From positions 57,043-121,042 of the IMG/VR virus record IMGVR_UViG_3300021090_000010: 64,000 nucleotides of DNA, one strand, 5' to 3'. Made by a program: the position numbers and the translations under genes. The notes below the pieces were generated by a model. The model searched no databases, was not told the DNA's origin, and saw only the letters and a list, made by a program, of their open reading frames with translations. Source of the DNA: a virus. This document shows, piece by piece, positions 17,965 through 25,809 of the stretch (its first letter is position 1; each line of letters begins with the position of its first letter).

Positions 17965-18179
17965 TGCAAAAATTAATCATGGCCGAGATGGGTCAGTTCC
18001 TTTCGAAGGAACCCGAAATTGAGAAACTTCTTACTGACGGATGGGATATTTACGAAGGCCCCTTCGCTCTTGGAGGAATCATCGTTATCAAGCTCGTCAA
18101 AAACGAGGGATTGTCGTACACTCGATTCAAGAGCGACGATGTCATCGATGAATCTACCGAAGACGAGCATCCGTGGTAG
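17964..18179 (+). CDS. Small protein, likely paralogue of preceding gene
   Basis: 71 residues from a GTG overlapping the previous TAG stop; an ATG at 17979 (MAEMGQF) is an alternative. The core is IEKLLTDGWDIYEGPFALGG with the strand IIVIKLVK, then an acidic C-terminus. Unknown role. Confidence 0.6.
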   Translation: MQKLIMAEMGQFLSKEPEIEKLLTDGWDIYEGPFALGGIIVIKLVKNEGLSYTRFKSDDVIDESTEDEHPW

Positions 18180-18188
18180 GAGTATAAC

Positions 18189-18428
18189 ATGTGCTGGGTA
18201 TGCGTTTCAAATCCATTCGAACATGCATTGAAGGACCAATTTCCCGAAGCTGAGAAGTTCTTGGGTCGAAAGTTCGACGAAGCCCAAAGGAAGAAGTTCC
18301 ACATTAGTTTCGTTAAAAGCATCATCGAGATTATAGAAAAAGACACCGAAGGAAAGTACTGCCCTGAAGGACAGATTCAGATGGATAAGATCAGAGAATT
18401 GCAGTACAATCTCTCAAGGGAATTATGA
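18189..18428 (+). CDS. Unknown small helical protein
   Basis: 79 residues from an ATG with GGAG nine bases upstream. It begins MCWVCVSNPFEHAL and is then helical and charged (FVKSIIEIIEKDTEGKY). The two close Cys are not an obvious metal site. The stop overlaps the next start. Confidence 0.65.
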   Translation: MCWVCVSNPFEHALKDQFPEAEKFLGRKFDEAQRKKFHISFVKSIIEIIEKDTEGKYCPEGQIQMDKIRELQYNLSREL

Positions 18429-18649
18429 CTCCGAACGAATTCTGCTACTGGCTTCAGGGCTATTTTGATATCGCGGGGAGCGATGGAATTTCTGCTCGCG
18501 AAGCAGGAATCATTCAGAGCAAGCTCGAAGTCGCTCTCAAGAAAGATTCTAAACCTACTGAGGGTGCGATCGGGTTCAGATCTAGTTCACCGTTCGCAAA
18601 AGGTCTGGGCATCCTCACGTGCTCACTTTCCAACGAAAGAACGAAATGA
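18425..18649 (+). CDS. YWLQG-family small phage protein, copy 1
   Basis: 74 residues. The N-terminal FCYWLQGYFDIAG is shared with the next gene (FCYWLQGFLEMGD), so the two are tandem paralogues. This family of short proteins is common in phages; its function is unknown to me. This copy lacks the HLNLVFVNV end seen in the second copy, and its C-terminal half is low in recognisable features. Confidence 0.7.
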   Translation: MTPNEFCYWLQGYFDIAGSDGISAREAGIIQSKLEVALKKDSKPTEGAIGFRSSSPFAKGLGILTCSLSNERTK

Positions 18650-18987
18650 ACTCACAGGATTTTTGCTACTGGTTGCAGGGGTTTCTCGAAATGGGAGATC
18701 CAAAAGAACTGAACGAATCTCAGGTGAAGATGCTCAAACAACATCTTAACCTCGTTTTTGTCAACGTCACAGGAATCGTTCCGCCCGAGCCGCCAGGAGA
18801 ACCAAAGAAGGAGATCCTGACTGCTACTCCCACTGACACCGATCGTGCTGCTCGAGACAAGCTTCGTAAAGAAATGCTCGACCGTATTGATGGGACGACT
18901 CGTTGGGGGTTTTGGGACCGGGAGCCGACGTCGTACTGTTCAGCAACCGGAGTCTCGATTTCGGGTCGAGGAGCAAAGATATGTTGA
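18646..18987 (+). CDS. YWLQG-family small phage protein, copy 2
   Basis: 113 residues from an ATG overlapping the stop of copy 1. The family core is FCYWLQGFLEMGDPKELNES, then KMLKQHLNLVFVNV. A Pro-rich linker (VPPEPPGEP) follows, then a basic helix. Its C-terminus (WGFWDREPTSYCSATG) is not shared with copy 1. Function unknown. Confidence 0.7.
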   Translation: MNSQDFCYWLQGFLEMGDPKELNESQVKMLKQHLNLVFVNVTGIVPPEPPGEPKKEILTATPTDTDRAARDKLRKEMLDRIDGTTRWGFWDREPTSYCSATGVSISGRGAKIC

Positions 18988-19072
18988 ATTTCTGGTAGCA
19001 CTGCAGAGGTCCTCCGTCATCTTCAGATTCTAAAACAATTTTGAAGATGCTAAACGATTGATGGAGGATGCT

Positions 19073-19432
19073 ATGATGAACGATAAGAATAAGATGTATT
19101 ACACGGTTTCCGTTGCTCGCAAGATCTCGTTTAGGGCTCATGTGAGATCTCTCTCTGAGGAGATTAGGAAACGGAAGAGCCTGCGCAAGGTAGAAACCCT
19201 GCGAGAGAAAGTTGCGATGCAACTGCTCGAGATGAAGTCTGAGGTGCGCTACCTCAACCTCGTAAGGGCTTACCTCAAAGGGATGAATTACAAGACGATC
19301 GAGAAATCGACGTCGGTACAAAAGAAGGTTTCTGCTGCAGAACTGACCAGGCTTGTAAAGCACTATGTCAGTCCTTGGCAGGAGAAGTACCACAGCGAGG
19401 AGGTGCTGATCGAATGGATCAGCCAACAGTAA
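19073..19432 (+). CDS. Unknown basic helical protein
   Basis: 119 residues. The ATG at 19073 was chosen because GGAGG lies at 19064-19068; the frame is open to 19058. The protein is basic and helical (SLSEEIRKRKSLRKVETLRE). It has KGMNYKTIEKSTSVQKKVSA, which looks like a small helix-turn-helix-type segment, so DNA or RNA binding is possible. The last 19 bases overlap the next gene. Confidence 0.65.
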   Translation: MMNDKNKMYYTVSVARKISFRAHVRSLSEEIRKRKSLRKVETLREKVAMQLLEMKSEVRYLNLVRAYLKGMNYKTIEKSTSVQKKVSAAELTRLVKHYVSPWQEKYHSEEVLIEWISQQ

Positions 19433-19752
19433 AGCACGGAGACAAGTTCTTCGTTGTCGTTCGAAGCGATCTCGCTCCAGGTCCCCAAGCGGTCCAGGGC
19501 ATGCACGCCATGAGGCAGTTCATCTCTGAATTCCCCAAGGTGGAACAGGATTGGTTCGAAGCCTCTAACCACATCGCCTTCTTGAAGGTCGATAACGAAG
19601 TGGCTCTTCTCAAGATGATCGATAGGCTCACGAGAAAAGGAATGAGAGTTTCGATGTTTCGAGAACCCGATCTAGATGATAGTCTTACGGCTTTCGCAAC
19701 AGATTCAGCATCAAGAGAGTTCTTGCTTCATTTGAAGTTGGCGTTGTCTTGA
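19414..19752 (+). CDS. Pth2-like (peptidyl-tRNA hydrolase 2 fold) protein
   Basis: 112 residues from the ATG that begins MDQPTVKHG. The order FFVVVRSDLAPGPQAVQGMHA, then WFEASNHIAFLKVDN, a helix, then MRVSMFREPDLDDSLTAFA follows the Pth2 layout. In that layout DL-x-PGxxAVQ-x-x-HA makes the first strand-helix, and a final Asp/Glu-Thr-Ala motif lies near the active site. In cells the family releases peptidyl-tRNAs. Catalytic function in this divergent form is not shown. It is close to methionine aminopeptidase, another nascent-protein enzyme. Confidence 0.7.
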   Translation: MDQPTVKHGDKFFVVVRSDLAPGPQAVQGMHAMRQFISEFPKVEQDWFEASNHIAFLKVDNEVALLKMIDRLTRKGMRVSMFREPDLDDSLTAFATDSASREFLLHLKLALS

Positions 19753-19997
19753 TTTTCCTGTTGCAACAATCGTGGTGGTTTTTAGCCACTTGTGGCCACA
19801 TGAAAGAACTCCCACGGGGAGCCGTAGCAGTCCTAGCAGGCGAGATCGAAAATCCTGGGAATTTCTTTTCAGATCTCGGAGGCCCGCCGGGCTGGGATGA
19901 TTCAAAATTCGGAAACATTTTGGTCTTCTTTGGTGCTGGGCAAAAACTTTTTACAGTGTCGTGCGTTTTGAATGGCGACTTCATGAAGAGTCTTTGA
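19749..19997 (+). CDS. Unknown small protein
   Basis: 82 residues if started at the TTG overlapping the previous stop; an ATG at 19800 would give 65. The segment 19769-19799 can fold into GTGG/CCAC pairings just upstream of that ATG. The downstream part has LPRGAVAVLAGEI and FGNILVFFGAGQKLF. No family recognised. Confidence 0.5.
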   Translation: MIFLLQQSWWFLATCGHMKELPRGAVAVLAGEIENPGNFFSDLGGPPGWDDSKFGNILVFFGAGQKLFTVSCVLNGDFMKSL

Positions 19998-20765
19998 GTG
20001 ATAGAAATCAAGTCTCAGAAAGAAATCGATGCGATGAGGGTCTCCGGTCGTTTAGCGGCCGAGACCCTTTCGCTCGTTCGCCGCACGATCTGTGAAGGTA
20101 TGACGACGGACGATATCAACACACTCGTTCACGACTTCACTCTAAGTCGAAGTGCGATTCCTGCTCCTTTGGGATACAGGGGAGCGGGCGGAACTCTTCC
20201 GCCATTTCCCAAGAGTTGTTGCACGTCGATTAATCACGTCGTGTGCCACGGAATTCCCGGAAAAGTCAAGCTGAAATCTGGAGATCTTGTCAATGTTGAC
20301 GTGACATCTATTTACGACCAGTTTCACGGAGATACGTCTGCCACATTCCTAATCGGCAAGGTTGGGAAAGACGCACAGCGTGTCACCGAGGTGGCCGAGC
20401 GCGCCCTCCAAATGGGCATTGAGCAGGTCAAACCCGGTGCAAGGTTGGGAGATATCGGTGCCACGATCCAAGAGTTCGTCGAACGCGAAGGTTTCAGCGT
20501 CGTTCGAGAGTTCGTAGGGCACGGTATCGGAAGAAAATTCCATACACCGCCGCAAGTATTCCATCACGGAACTCGTGGGACCGGAATGAGATTGCAGCCG
20601 GGTATGACTTTTACAATAGAACCCATGGTATGCGTGGGCAGTTCTGAAATACAAATCGATTCGGACGAATGGACAGTTAGAACTGTCGACGGATCTTTGT
20701 CAGCTCAATGGGAACATACCATACTTGTTACTGCAACAGGATACGAGATTTTGACCCAATTTTAA
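19998..20765 (+). CDS. map: Methionine aminopeptidase type I
   Basis: 255 residues from a GTG directly after a TGA. The pita-bread metal ligands are present: D101 and D112 in VNVDVTSIYDQFHGDTSATF, H175 in GHGIGRKFH, E208 in FTIEPMV and E239 in AQWEHTI, plus substrate-side H84. Length and order match bacterial MetAP, which removes the initiator Met from nascent proteins. A phage copy could process virion proteins or replace a host enzyme lost during takeover. Confidence 0.95.
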   Translation: MIEIKSQKEIDAMRVSGRLAAETLSLVRRTICEGMTTDDINTLVHDFTLSRSAIPAPLGYRGAGGTLPPFPKSCCTSINHVVCHGIPGKVKLKSGDLVNVDVTSIYDQFHGDTSATFLIGKVGKDAQRVTEVAERALQMGIEQVKPGARLGDIGATIQEFVEREGFSVVREFVGHGIGRKFHTPPQVFHHGTRGTGMRLQPGMTFTIEPMVCVGSSEIQIDSDEWTVRTVDGSLSAQWEHTILVTATGYEILTQF

Positions 20766-20815
20766 AGGACAACTAGACGAATCTGGGTTAAGATCCGGGG
20801 ACCGAAAGAGGAAAA

Positions 20816-21514
20816 ATGGCTAAGAAGAGCGATGCACCAAAAAACAACGCGAATGATGATTTTTCGCAGGACCTGATCGACGCTCTGAATAGAGAGCACC
20901 AGTCGAGAATCGCTTGGAATCTTGGTACAGATATCTCTCCCACCCACGTGAAGAGGTGGATCTCTTCGGGTTCTCGACTTCTCGACTACGCCATCAGCAA
21001 TCGTCGAAATGGGGGATACGCCGAAGGTAGGATCGTTGAGATCTTTGGACCTCCTTCGATCGGTAAGTCGCACATGGCGACTCAAGCAGCTATTTCTACC
21101 CAGAGAATGGGCGGAGTTGTCATTTACTGCGACACGGAAAACGCTGTCAATCCTGAAACTCTCTCGGATCTGGGTATCGACGTTGGTAAGAACTTCGTCT
21201 ATGCTGAACCTTCTTGCATCGAAGACGTGTTCAAGGTCGTAGAAAGCACGATCGCCCGTGTCAAGGAAGCGAATAAGGACGTTCCGGTCACGATCATCTG
21301 GGACTCTGTCGCCGCGACTCCACCGAAGGCGGAGATCATGGCAGAAGTCGACAAGGACGGAATCGGTCAGGCTGCCCGTGCGATCAGCAAGGGCATGCGT
21401 CGAATCACGCAACTCATCGGAAGTAGCAACGTGCTCTTCATCCTCCTGAACCAGATTCGATACAAAATCGGGTGTGTACATCCTGATACAGAAATAGATA
21501 TAATCAGAGATTGA
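20816..21514 (+). CDS. recA: RecA N-terminal extein plus 13-residue intein N-fragment
   Basis: 232 residues from an ATG with AGAGGAAAA upstream. RecA features are Walker A GPPSIGKS (78-85), EN after the first strand (YCDTENAVNPE), Walker B VTIIWDSVAATPP (about 152-164) and FILLNQIRYKIG before loop L2. Right after KIG comes C-V-H-P-D-T-E-I-D-I-I-R-D and a TGA stop. This matches intein block A (Cys1, then x-x-(D/E)-T-x-I), so the extein is 219 residues and the intein part 13. The rest of recA is coded at 22413. A protein-splicing reaction in trans would be needed to make full-length RecA (about 399 residues). Confidence 0.93.
   Translation: MAKKSDAPKNNANDDFSQDLIDALNREHQSRIAWNLGTDISPTHVKRWISSGSRLLDYAISNRRNGGYAEGRIVEIFGPPSIGKSHMATQAAISTQRMGGVVIYCDTENAVNPETLSDLGIDVGKNFVYAEPSCIEDVFKVVESTIARVKEANKDVPVTIIWDSVAATPPKAEIMAEVDKDGIGQAARAISKGMRRITQLIGSSNVLFILLNQIRYKIGCVHPDTEIDIIRD
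21473..21511 (+). other. Split-intein N-fragment (IntN, 13 residues)
   Basis: Begins at the Cys codon after KIG and ends at the last codon before TGA. The sequence CVHPDTEIDIIRD contains only block A. It aligns by eye with the start of the contiguous intein at 49775 (CLRPETKIWVDGD). The break falls in the turn after the first beta strand. Confidence 0.85.
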
Positions 21515-21516
21515 GA

Positions 21517-22416
21517 ATGGGTCGTCTTCGAACACGTCTACAAATAGCTTGTAAAAATTGCGGAGTATTGGTCGTTACGATGCCGGCACAATTTTGTAGT
21601 AAACAATGTTACGGTGCATCTCGCCGAGGAAAAAAACATTCACCTAGCAGATGCGCCAAGATTGCGAAATCCAATACGGGAAAAGTATTTCCACTTTCAC
21701 GACGCGAGGCAATATCAAAGGCTAAAACAGCAAAAAGAAAAGCATTGACAGCTAAACAGCTAAATCGATTGGATGAACTTTGGGAACTACGCTGTGTAAA
21801 TCCAATCGTGATTAGAAAAGAAGTTGGACTTTCATCACGCCACTATAATCAACTGTTCGTCGAAAAATGCAAAATACCGCAGATACCGTATTGCAATTCT
21901 TTATTCGAACCAGATGATATTCGTAAGATAATCGAACTAGCAAAACAACATGTTTACTTTGTGGAAATTTCTCGTGTAGTCGGACATGGGAAAAAAGCTA
22001 TAGCATCGCTAATAACCAAACTAGGGCTTCCTGTCAATACACGAAATCCAGATGCATACAAGTTCTGCACGCCTACAAAGCCTGAACGTTTTTTGCATGA
22101 TAGGCTTCGAAGAGAAAATATCGATTTTGAAGTAGAGTTTTTTTTGAAACCTTTCTATTTTGACGTTCACATTGTTGGGACAAATATTTTGATAGAAGTT
22201 CACGGAGATTATTGGCACTGCAATCCCGACGTTTATAAAAGTGGACCCATAAATGATACACAGAAAAAAATGATGCGTCGAGATTTTGCCAAAAGAGAAT
22301 TAGCTAAAAAAACAGGATTTCGACGTTACGTTGTATGGGAATGCGGGCTGACAGACGAAAAATTAGATGCATTAGTTGCTAAAATTCGTGTTGCACTAAA
22401 GGAAAATATTGAATGA
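21517..22416 (+). CDS. Vsr-like (EDxHD) homing endonuclease within fractured recA
   Basis: 299 residues from ATG at 21517, five bases after the RecA-N stop, ending in an ATGA overlap with RecA-C. An N-terminal zinc finger is C-K-N-C with FCSKQC. A helical DNA-binding part (LNRLDELWELRCVNPIVIRK) follows. The C-terminal nuclease has FYFDVHIVGTN and ILIEVHGDYWHCNP, matching the EDxHD pattern of Vsr-like homing nucleases. That family is known from fractured genes with split inteins and from a recA intron of Bacillus phage 0305phi8-36 (I-Bth0305I). It is AT-rich relative to recA. It probably cuts intein-less recA alleles to spread the element. Confidence 0.9.
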   Translation: MGRLRTRLQIACKNCGVLVVTMPAQFCSKQCYGASRRGKKHSPSRCAKIAKSNTGKVFPLSRREAISKAKTAKRKALTAKQLNRLDELWELRCVNPIVIRKEVGLSSRHYNQLFVEKCKIPQIPYCNSLFEPDDIRKIIELAKQHVYFVEISRVVGHGKKAIASLITKLGLPVNTRNPDAYKFCTPTKPERFLHDRLRRENIDFEVEFFLKPFYFDVHIVGTNILIEVHGDYWHCNPDVYKSGPINDTQKKMMRRDFAKRELAKKTGFRRYVVWECGLTDEKLDALVAKIRVALKENIE

Positions 22417-22835
22417 AGATTAGTGAATTTTTTAAACTTTGTGACGTCGATTATACGAAAATGTTGTATGACGATCCGAAAGATGTTTCACATCTGAAAT
22501 TCAAAATAAAATCGTTCGATTTTGAAACAAAACAAATTTGTTACGCGAACGTATTGAAGATAGTTCGTAAACCTGCAACGAAACAGTACGTTTTGAATGC
22601 GACCCAATCTGAAGTAAAAGTGTCTCCGTTGCATTCGTTCTATGTAAAAATAGAAAGTTCAAAACCGCATTGGGTAGAAGCAACTGCACTTTTAGATGTA
22701 AAGAATTTCGAAGTCTTCGACGGAAAAGAATGGACCGCTGCGAGCATTCATCTCGTCGATGAGATGATGGATGTGCTAGATATCGAAGTAGAAAAAAATC
22801 ACAATTATTTTTCAAATGGTATACTTTCTCACAAT
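22413..22835 (+). other. Split-intein C-fragment (IntC, 141 residues)
   Basis: Runs from the ATG to the Asn codon of SHN; Thr follows. It contains nearly the whole Hint fold (blocks B, F, G), which implies the intein is split after the first strand. With the 13-residue N-part the intein totals 154 residues, a normal mini-intein size. Confidence 0.85.
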
Positions 22836-23378
22836 ACAATCTACGGCGACCCAACGACGACCTCCGGAGGTATGGCGATTCCCTTCCATGCTTCGACTCG
22901 GATCCAACTGATCGGCGGCAGCAAGATTGAAAAGAACGGGGAGCTCATCGGCATCAACGTCGAAGCAAAACTCATCAAAAACAAAGTTGCCGCACCTTTT
23001 AGACGTGCAAGTTTTCAAATCATTTTCGGAGTTGGTCTCAAAGACCATGAGGAGATGTTCGACGTTCTGAGAGAATATTGCGACGCTCATGGTCCACAGG
23101 AAATTAACGGTGAGTTCGTGGCAATCTCGGGCAAGGGAGCATGGAAGAGCTTCACGACTGCAACGTCATTGAAGGATCACGAAGACGAGAAGTTCTCTCA
23201 TGAAAAGAAGTTCTACAAAGAGAAGTTCAACGAACTCTGGACAGACGAAAAGTACAAGGAAAAACTTGAACTTCTTCTTGAAATTGCGTTGGTGAAGTCT
23301 CCAGCACAAGCGGAACGAGACATCAAGAAAGCAGCGTTGGAGAGTCAAAATGCGAGCGATGTTCAAGTTACTAAGTGA
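22413..23378 (+). CDS. recA: Intein C-fragment plus RecA C-terminal extein
   Basis: 321 residues. Residues 1-141 are the intein C-fragment: block B as VKVSPLHSFYV (H74), block F as VLDIEVEKNHNYFSNGIL, and block G as SHN with the next residue Thr (+1 nucleophile). Residues 142-321 are RecA-C: TIYGDPTTTSGGMAIPFHAS completes loop L2, followed by RIQLIGG and the KNKVAAPFRRA strand. Joined to the N-part, the extein reads NQIRYKIG-TIYGDPTTTSGG, a continuous RecA core. Composition changes from AT-rich in the intein part to balanced in the extein. Confidence 0.92.
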   Translation: MKISEFFKLCDVDYTKMLYDDPKDVSHLKFKIKSFDFETKQICYANVLKIVRKPATKQYVLNATQSEVKVSPLHSFYVKIESSKPHWVEATALLDVKNFEVFDGKEWTAASIHLVDEMMDVLDIEVEKNHNYFSNGILSHNTIYGDPTTTSGGMAIPFHASTRIQLIGGSKIEKNGELIGINVEAKLIKNKVAAPFRRASFQIIFGVGLKDHEEMFDVLREYCDAHGPQEINGEFVAISGKGAWKSFTTATSLKDHEDEKFSHEKKFYKEKFNELWTDEKYKEKLELLLEIALVKSPAQAERDIKKAALESQNASDVQVTK

Positions 23379-23802
23379 GAAAGCAAAGCTTCCCACCAAG
23401 GCCCACGAGACTGACGTAGGATACGACCTTTACGCATTAGAAGATTGCAACCTTGCCGAAGGTACAGTCACAAAAGTTCGTACGGGAATTGCTTACGGAG
23501 GATTCGACCCTCTCAGCGAAGCGAGCACTACGTCAGCAATGGCCATTTTTCCGAAGATCGAGGGTCGTTCTGGCCTCGCAGCGAAGGGCATTCATCCTGT
23601 GGGTGGGATCGTTGATCCAGGGTATCGTGGAGAACTCGTTGTCATGCTTCGTAATACAAGATCGGATCTCGATTATTTCATCAAAGCCGGCGATCGTATC
23701 GCACAGATGGTCTTTTACATGACCGCGCAACCGGAAATTTGCATTGGAGAACTGAAACAGACTGACCGGGGTGATTCAGGATTCGGATCGACGGGAAAAT
23801 GA
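23350..23802 (+). CDS. dut: Trimeric dUTPase
   Basis: 150 residues; the ATG at 23350 overlaps the end of recA, and an ATG at 23359 would also work. The five dUTPase motifs are in order: DVGYDLYALED, PKIEGRSGLAAKGIHP, GGIVDPGYRGELVVML, AGDRIAQMVFY and the flexible C-terminal RGDSGFGSTG. It converts dUTP to dUMP, feeding thymidylate synthesis and keeping uracil out of DNA. Confidence 0.96.
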   Translation: MRAMFKLLSEKAKLPTKAHETDVGYDLYALEDCNLAEGTVTKVRTGIAYGGFDPLSEASTTSAMAIFPKIEGRSGLAAKGIHPVGGIVDPGYRGELVVMLRNTRSDLDYFIKAGDRIAQMVFYMTAQPEICIGELKQTDRGDSGFGSTGK

Positions 23803-24050
23803 AAATTCAAAAAGAGTATGTACTACGACGGGATTTGTCAGATCAAGAATTTGATGTGATTGTAAACGACTATGGTGCAGAGCACCCCGATTTTGTTTTT
23901 GAGGTTGCCGTTACCTCTCCTCTGAATAAAAAACATGTCCGAGTTCGTTCGAAAGATGGAAACCCATTCGACGCATCTCCGTTTCAGAACGATCTCGACG
24001 GAGACTGGATCGAAACTAAAATTCGACTAGGTTTGGGAAATGATCGCTAA
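23799..24050 (+). CDS. Unknown small protein
   Basis: 83 residues from an ATG overlapping the dUTPase stop. Mixed alpha/beta character (FVFEVAVTSPLNKKHVRVRS) and acidic overall. No family recognised. The last 11 bases overlap the following nuclease gene. Confidence 0.65.
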   Translation: MKIQKEYVLRRDLSDQEFDVIVNDYGAEHPDFVFEVAVTSPLNKKHVRVRSKDGNPFDASPFQNDLDGDWIETKIRLGLGNDR

Positions 24051-24813
24051 AAAGATTATTCCGAACGATCTTGCATTGAACCTGTTAGAACGCTTTCAAT
24101 CAGGTGTTGTGATTCCAGAACTGTGTTCTGATCATGATTTTGGACCGGCAATCATAAAACGAACTCTAATTTCTCTACTAGGGAAAAATCTCTATGCAGA
24201 AATTGCCCATAGAAGTGGGCAGGTTCGATTTCAAGCTGGAGCTCTAAAAGCAAATTTGGGTCACTCTCGTGGTAAAGGAAAATCTCCTTCTGGTGAAGCC
24301 CGAGCAAATATGAGTCGAGCTAGTCGTCGAAGACTTCAACAACAAGGGTACGATTTCATCGGTAGAGATGAAGAACTTGAAAGACGAAGAAAAATTCGAA
24401 ATGGCCAATTGGTTGTTGGTCCCAAAAGAAGCCAAACAGAACAGTACATTTTTCATTTTTTACTTGAACGATTTCCCGATGCCGTTCATTCATATAGAGT
24501 TTTTTACGAGAAAGATAGCAAGAAAAGAAGAATCATCTTTGATGTTTTCATCCCGTCACAAAATTTGATCGTAGAGATCAACGGAGATTACTGGCATTGC
24601 AACCCCGACATATATCAATGGCATTTTTGGGACGAATATCGAAAGAAGTTTGCGTACCAAATTTGGCAACGTGATTTAGAAAGACACTCAATTGCTCTTG
24701 AGAAAGGGTACACAGTCAAAATTCTCTGGCAAAAGAATTTTGAATGGCGGGCAATCAATGATTTTTCCCAAATCATAGAAAACTCGTTCCAAAATCAGGA
24801 GTTCGATGTCTAA
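24040..24813 (+). CDS. Vsr-like homing endonuclease upstream of exonuclease gene
   Basis: 257 residues. A helical N-terminal half with basic segments (SRASRRRLQQQGYDF) probably binds DNA. The C-terminal nuclease reads IIFDVFIPSQN then LIVEINGDYWHCNPDIY. It is very close in pattern to the recA nuclease (ILIEVHGDYWHCNPDVY), with Asn in place of His before GD. It is AT-rich and overlaps the start of the 5'-3' exonuclease gene by 8 bases, the same placement as the other homing nucleases here. Confidence 0.85.
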   Translation: MIAKKIIPNDLALNLLERFQSGVVIPELCSDHDFGPAIIKRTLISLLGKNLYAEIAHRSGQVRFQAGALKANLGHSRGKGKSPSGEARANMSRASRRRLQQQGYDFIGRDEELERRRKIRNGQLVVGPKRSQTEQYIFHFLLERFPDAVHSYRVFYEKDSKKRRIIFDVFIPSQNLIVEINGDYWHCNPDIYQWHFWDEYRKKFAYQIWQRDLERHSIALEKGYTVKILWQKNFEWRAINDFSQIIENSFQNQEFDV

Positions 24814-25801
24814 AAAACGAGTCATAATTTGCGACGGAATGAATTTATTCGTTCGTCACTATCAAGCAAATCCTTCAATGTCTGCACATGGATATCAAAT
24901 CGGAGGGGTCGTAGGGTTCATCCGAGGCTTGAAAAATTTGATCAACGACTTTAGACCCGATGCAGTCGTGGTCGTGTGGGAAAGTGGAGGTTCTGCCCGA
25001 CGGAGAAGCATCTTCTCCGAATACAAGATGAATCGTAAGCCCGAAAAGCTCAATCGATTCTACGAAGACGACATTCCAGACACGGACGAAAATCGTCTTC
25101 ATCAAACAAAAACCCTCATCAAACTTCTAACGTGCATGCCTATTTGTCAAGTGTACGTTACAGACTGCGAAGCTGACGATGTCATTTCGTACCTTTGTCG
25201 ACACAAATTCAAAGATGACGACAAGACGGTTCTTTCAACGGATCGAGACTTCTACCAACTGATGGACGTCGATGGGACGATCATCTACAATGCTGCTCGA
25301 AAGAATTTTGTTCTTAGAGAAGATGTCAAGAAGGAATTCCATGTTTCTGCTAAGAATTTTGCTCTGGCGAAAGCTATCTGCGGCGATGGATCCGACAACA
25401 TCGACGGAGTCCCTGGCGTTGGATACAAAACGCTAGCCAAGAGAATTCCATTGTTTGCTCTAGATACCGAAATTCGTCTAGACGAGGTGATATCCTACTG
25501 TCAAAGCCGGAGGGAAGAAACTCCGTTCTACGCAAAGATCGTAGAGCACGAGGACCTCATTCGTAGGAATTGGAAGTTGGTGTACCTCGATTCGAGCATT
25601 TTGACGGCGGACCAAGTTACAAAGATCCATCATTCCGTGGATAATTTCACACCATACTCTGACAAATTGAAGTTTCTTCAGACGGTCATCGATGATGGAA
25701 TCAAAGATCTGCACATCGATGATGTGTTTGCGACAATCTCGTACCTCGCGGCTCGATGGAATATCGACGAGGATCCGAGCGGTAGTTCTAATGAAGGGTA
25801 A
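24806..25801 (+). CDS. 5'-3' exonuclease / flap endonuclease
   Basis: 331 residues. Family features are VIICDGMNLFVRHY at the start and RRRSIFSEYKMNRK, the arch base. Metal ligands are in DCEADDVISYL and VLSTDRDFYQLMD. The helix-3-turn-helix DNA contact is GDGSDNIDGVPGVGYKTLA. It corresponds to T4 RNase H or the 5' nuclease domain of Pol I, removing RNA primers and flaps on the lagging strand. Together with the exonuclease-less PolA core at 12.8 kb it makes up the parts of a Pol I. Confidence 0.92.
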   Translation: MSKKRVIICDGMNLFVRHYQANPSMSAHGYQIGGVVGFIRGLKNLINDFRPDAVVVVWESGGSARRRSIFSEYKMNRKPEKLNRFYEDDIPDTDENRLHQTKTLIKLLTCMPICQVYVTDCEADDVISYLCRHKFKDDDKTVLSTDRDFYQLMDVDGTIIYNAARKNFVLREDVKKEFHVSAKNFALAKAICGDGSDNIDGVPGVGYKTLAKRIPLFALDTEIRLDEVISYCQSRREETPFYAKIVEHEDLIRRNWKLVYLDSSILTADQVTKIHHSVDNFTPYSDKLKFLQTVIDDGIKDLHIDDVFATISYLAARWNIDEDPSGSSNEG

Positions 25802-25809
25802 GGAATTCG

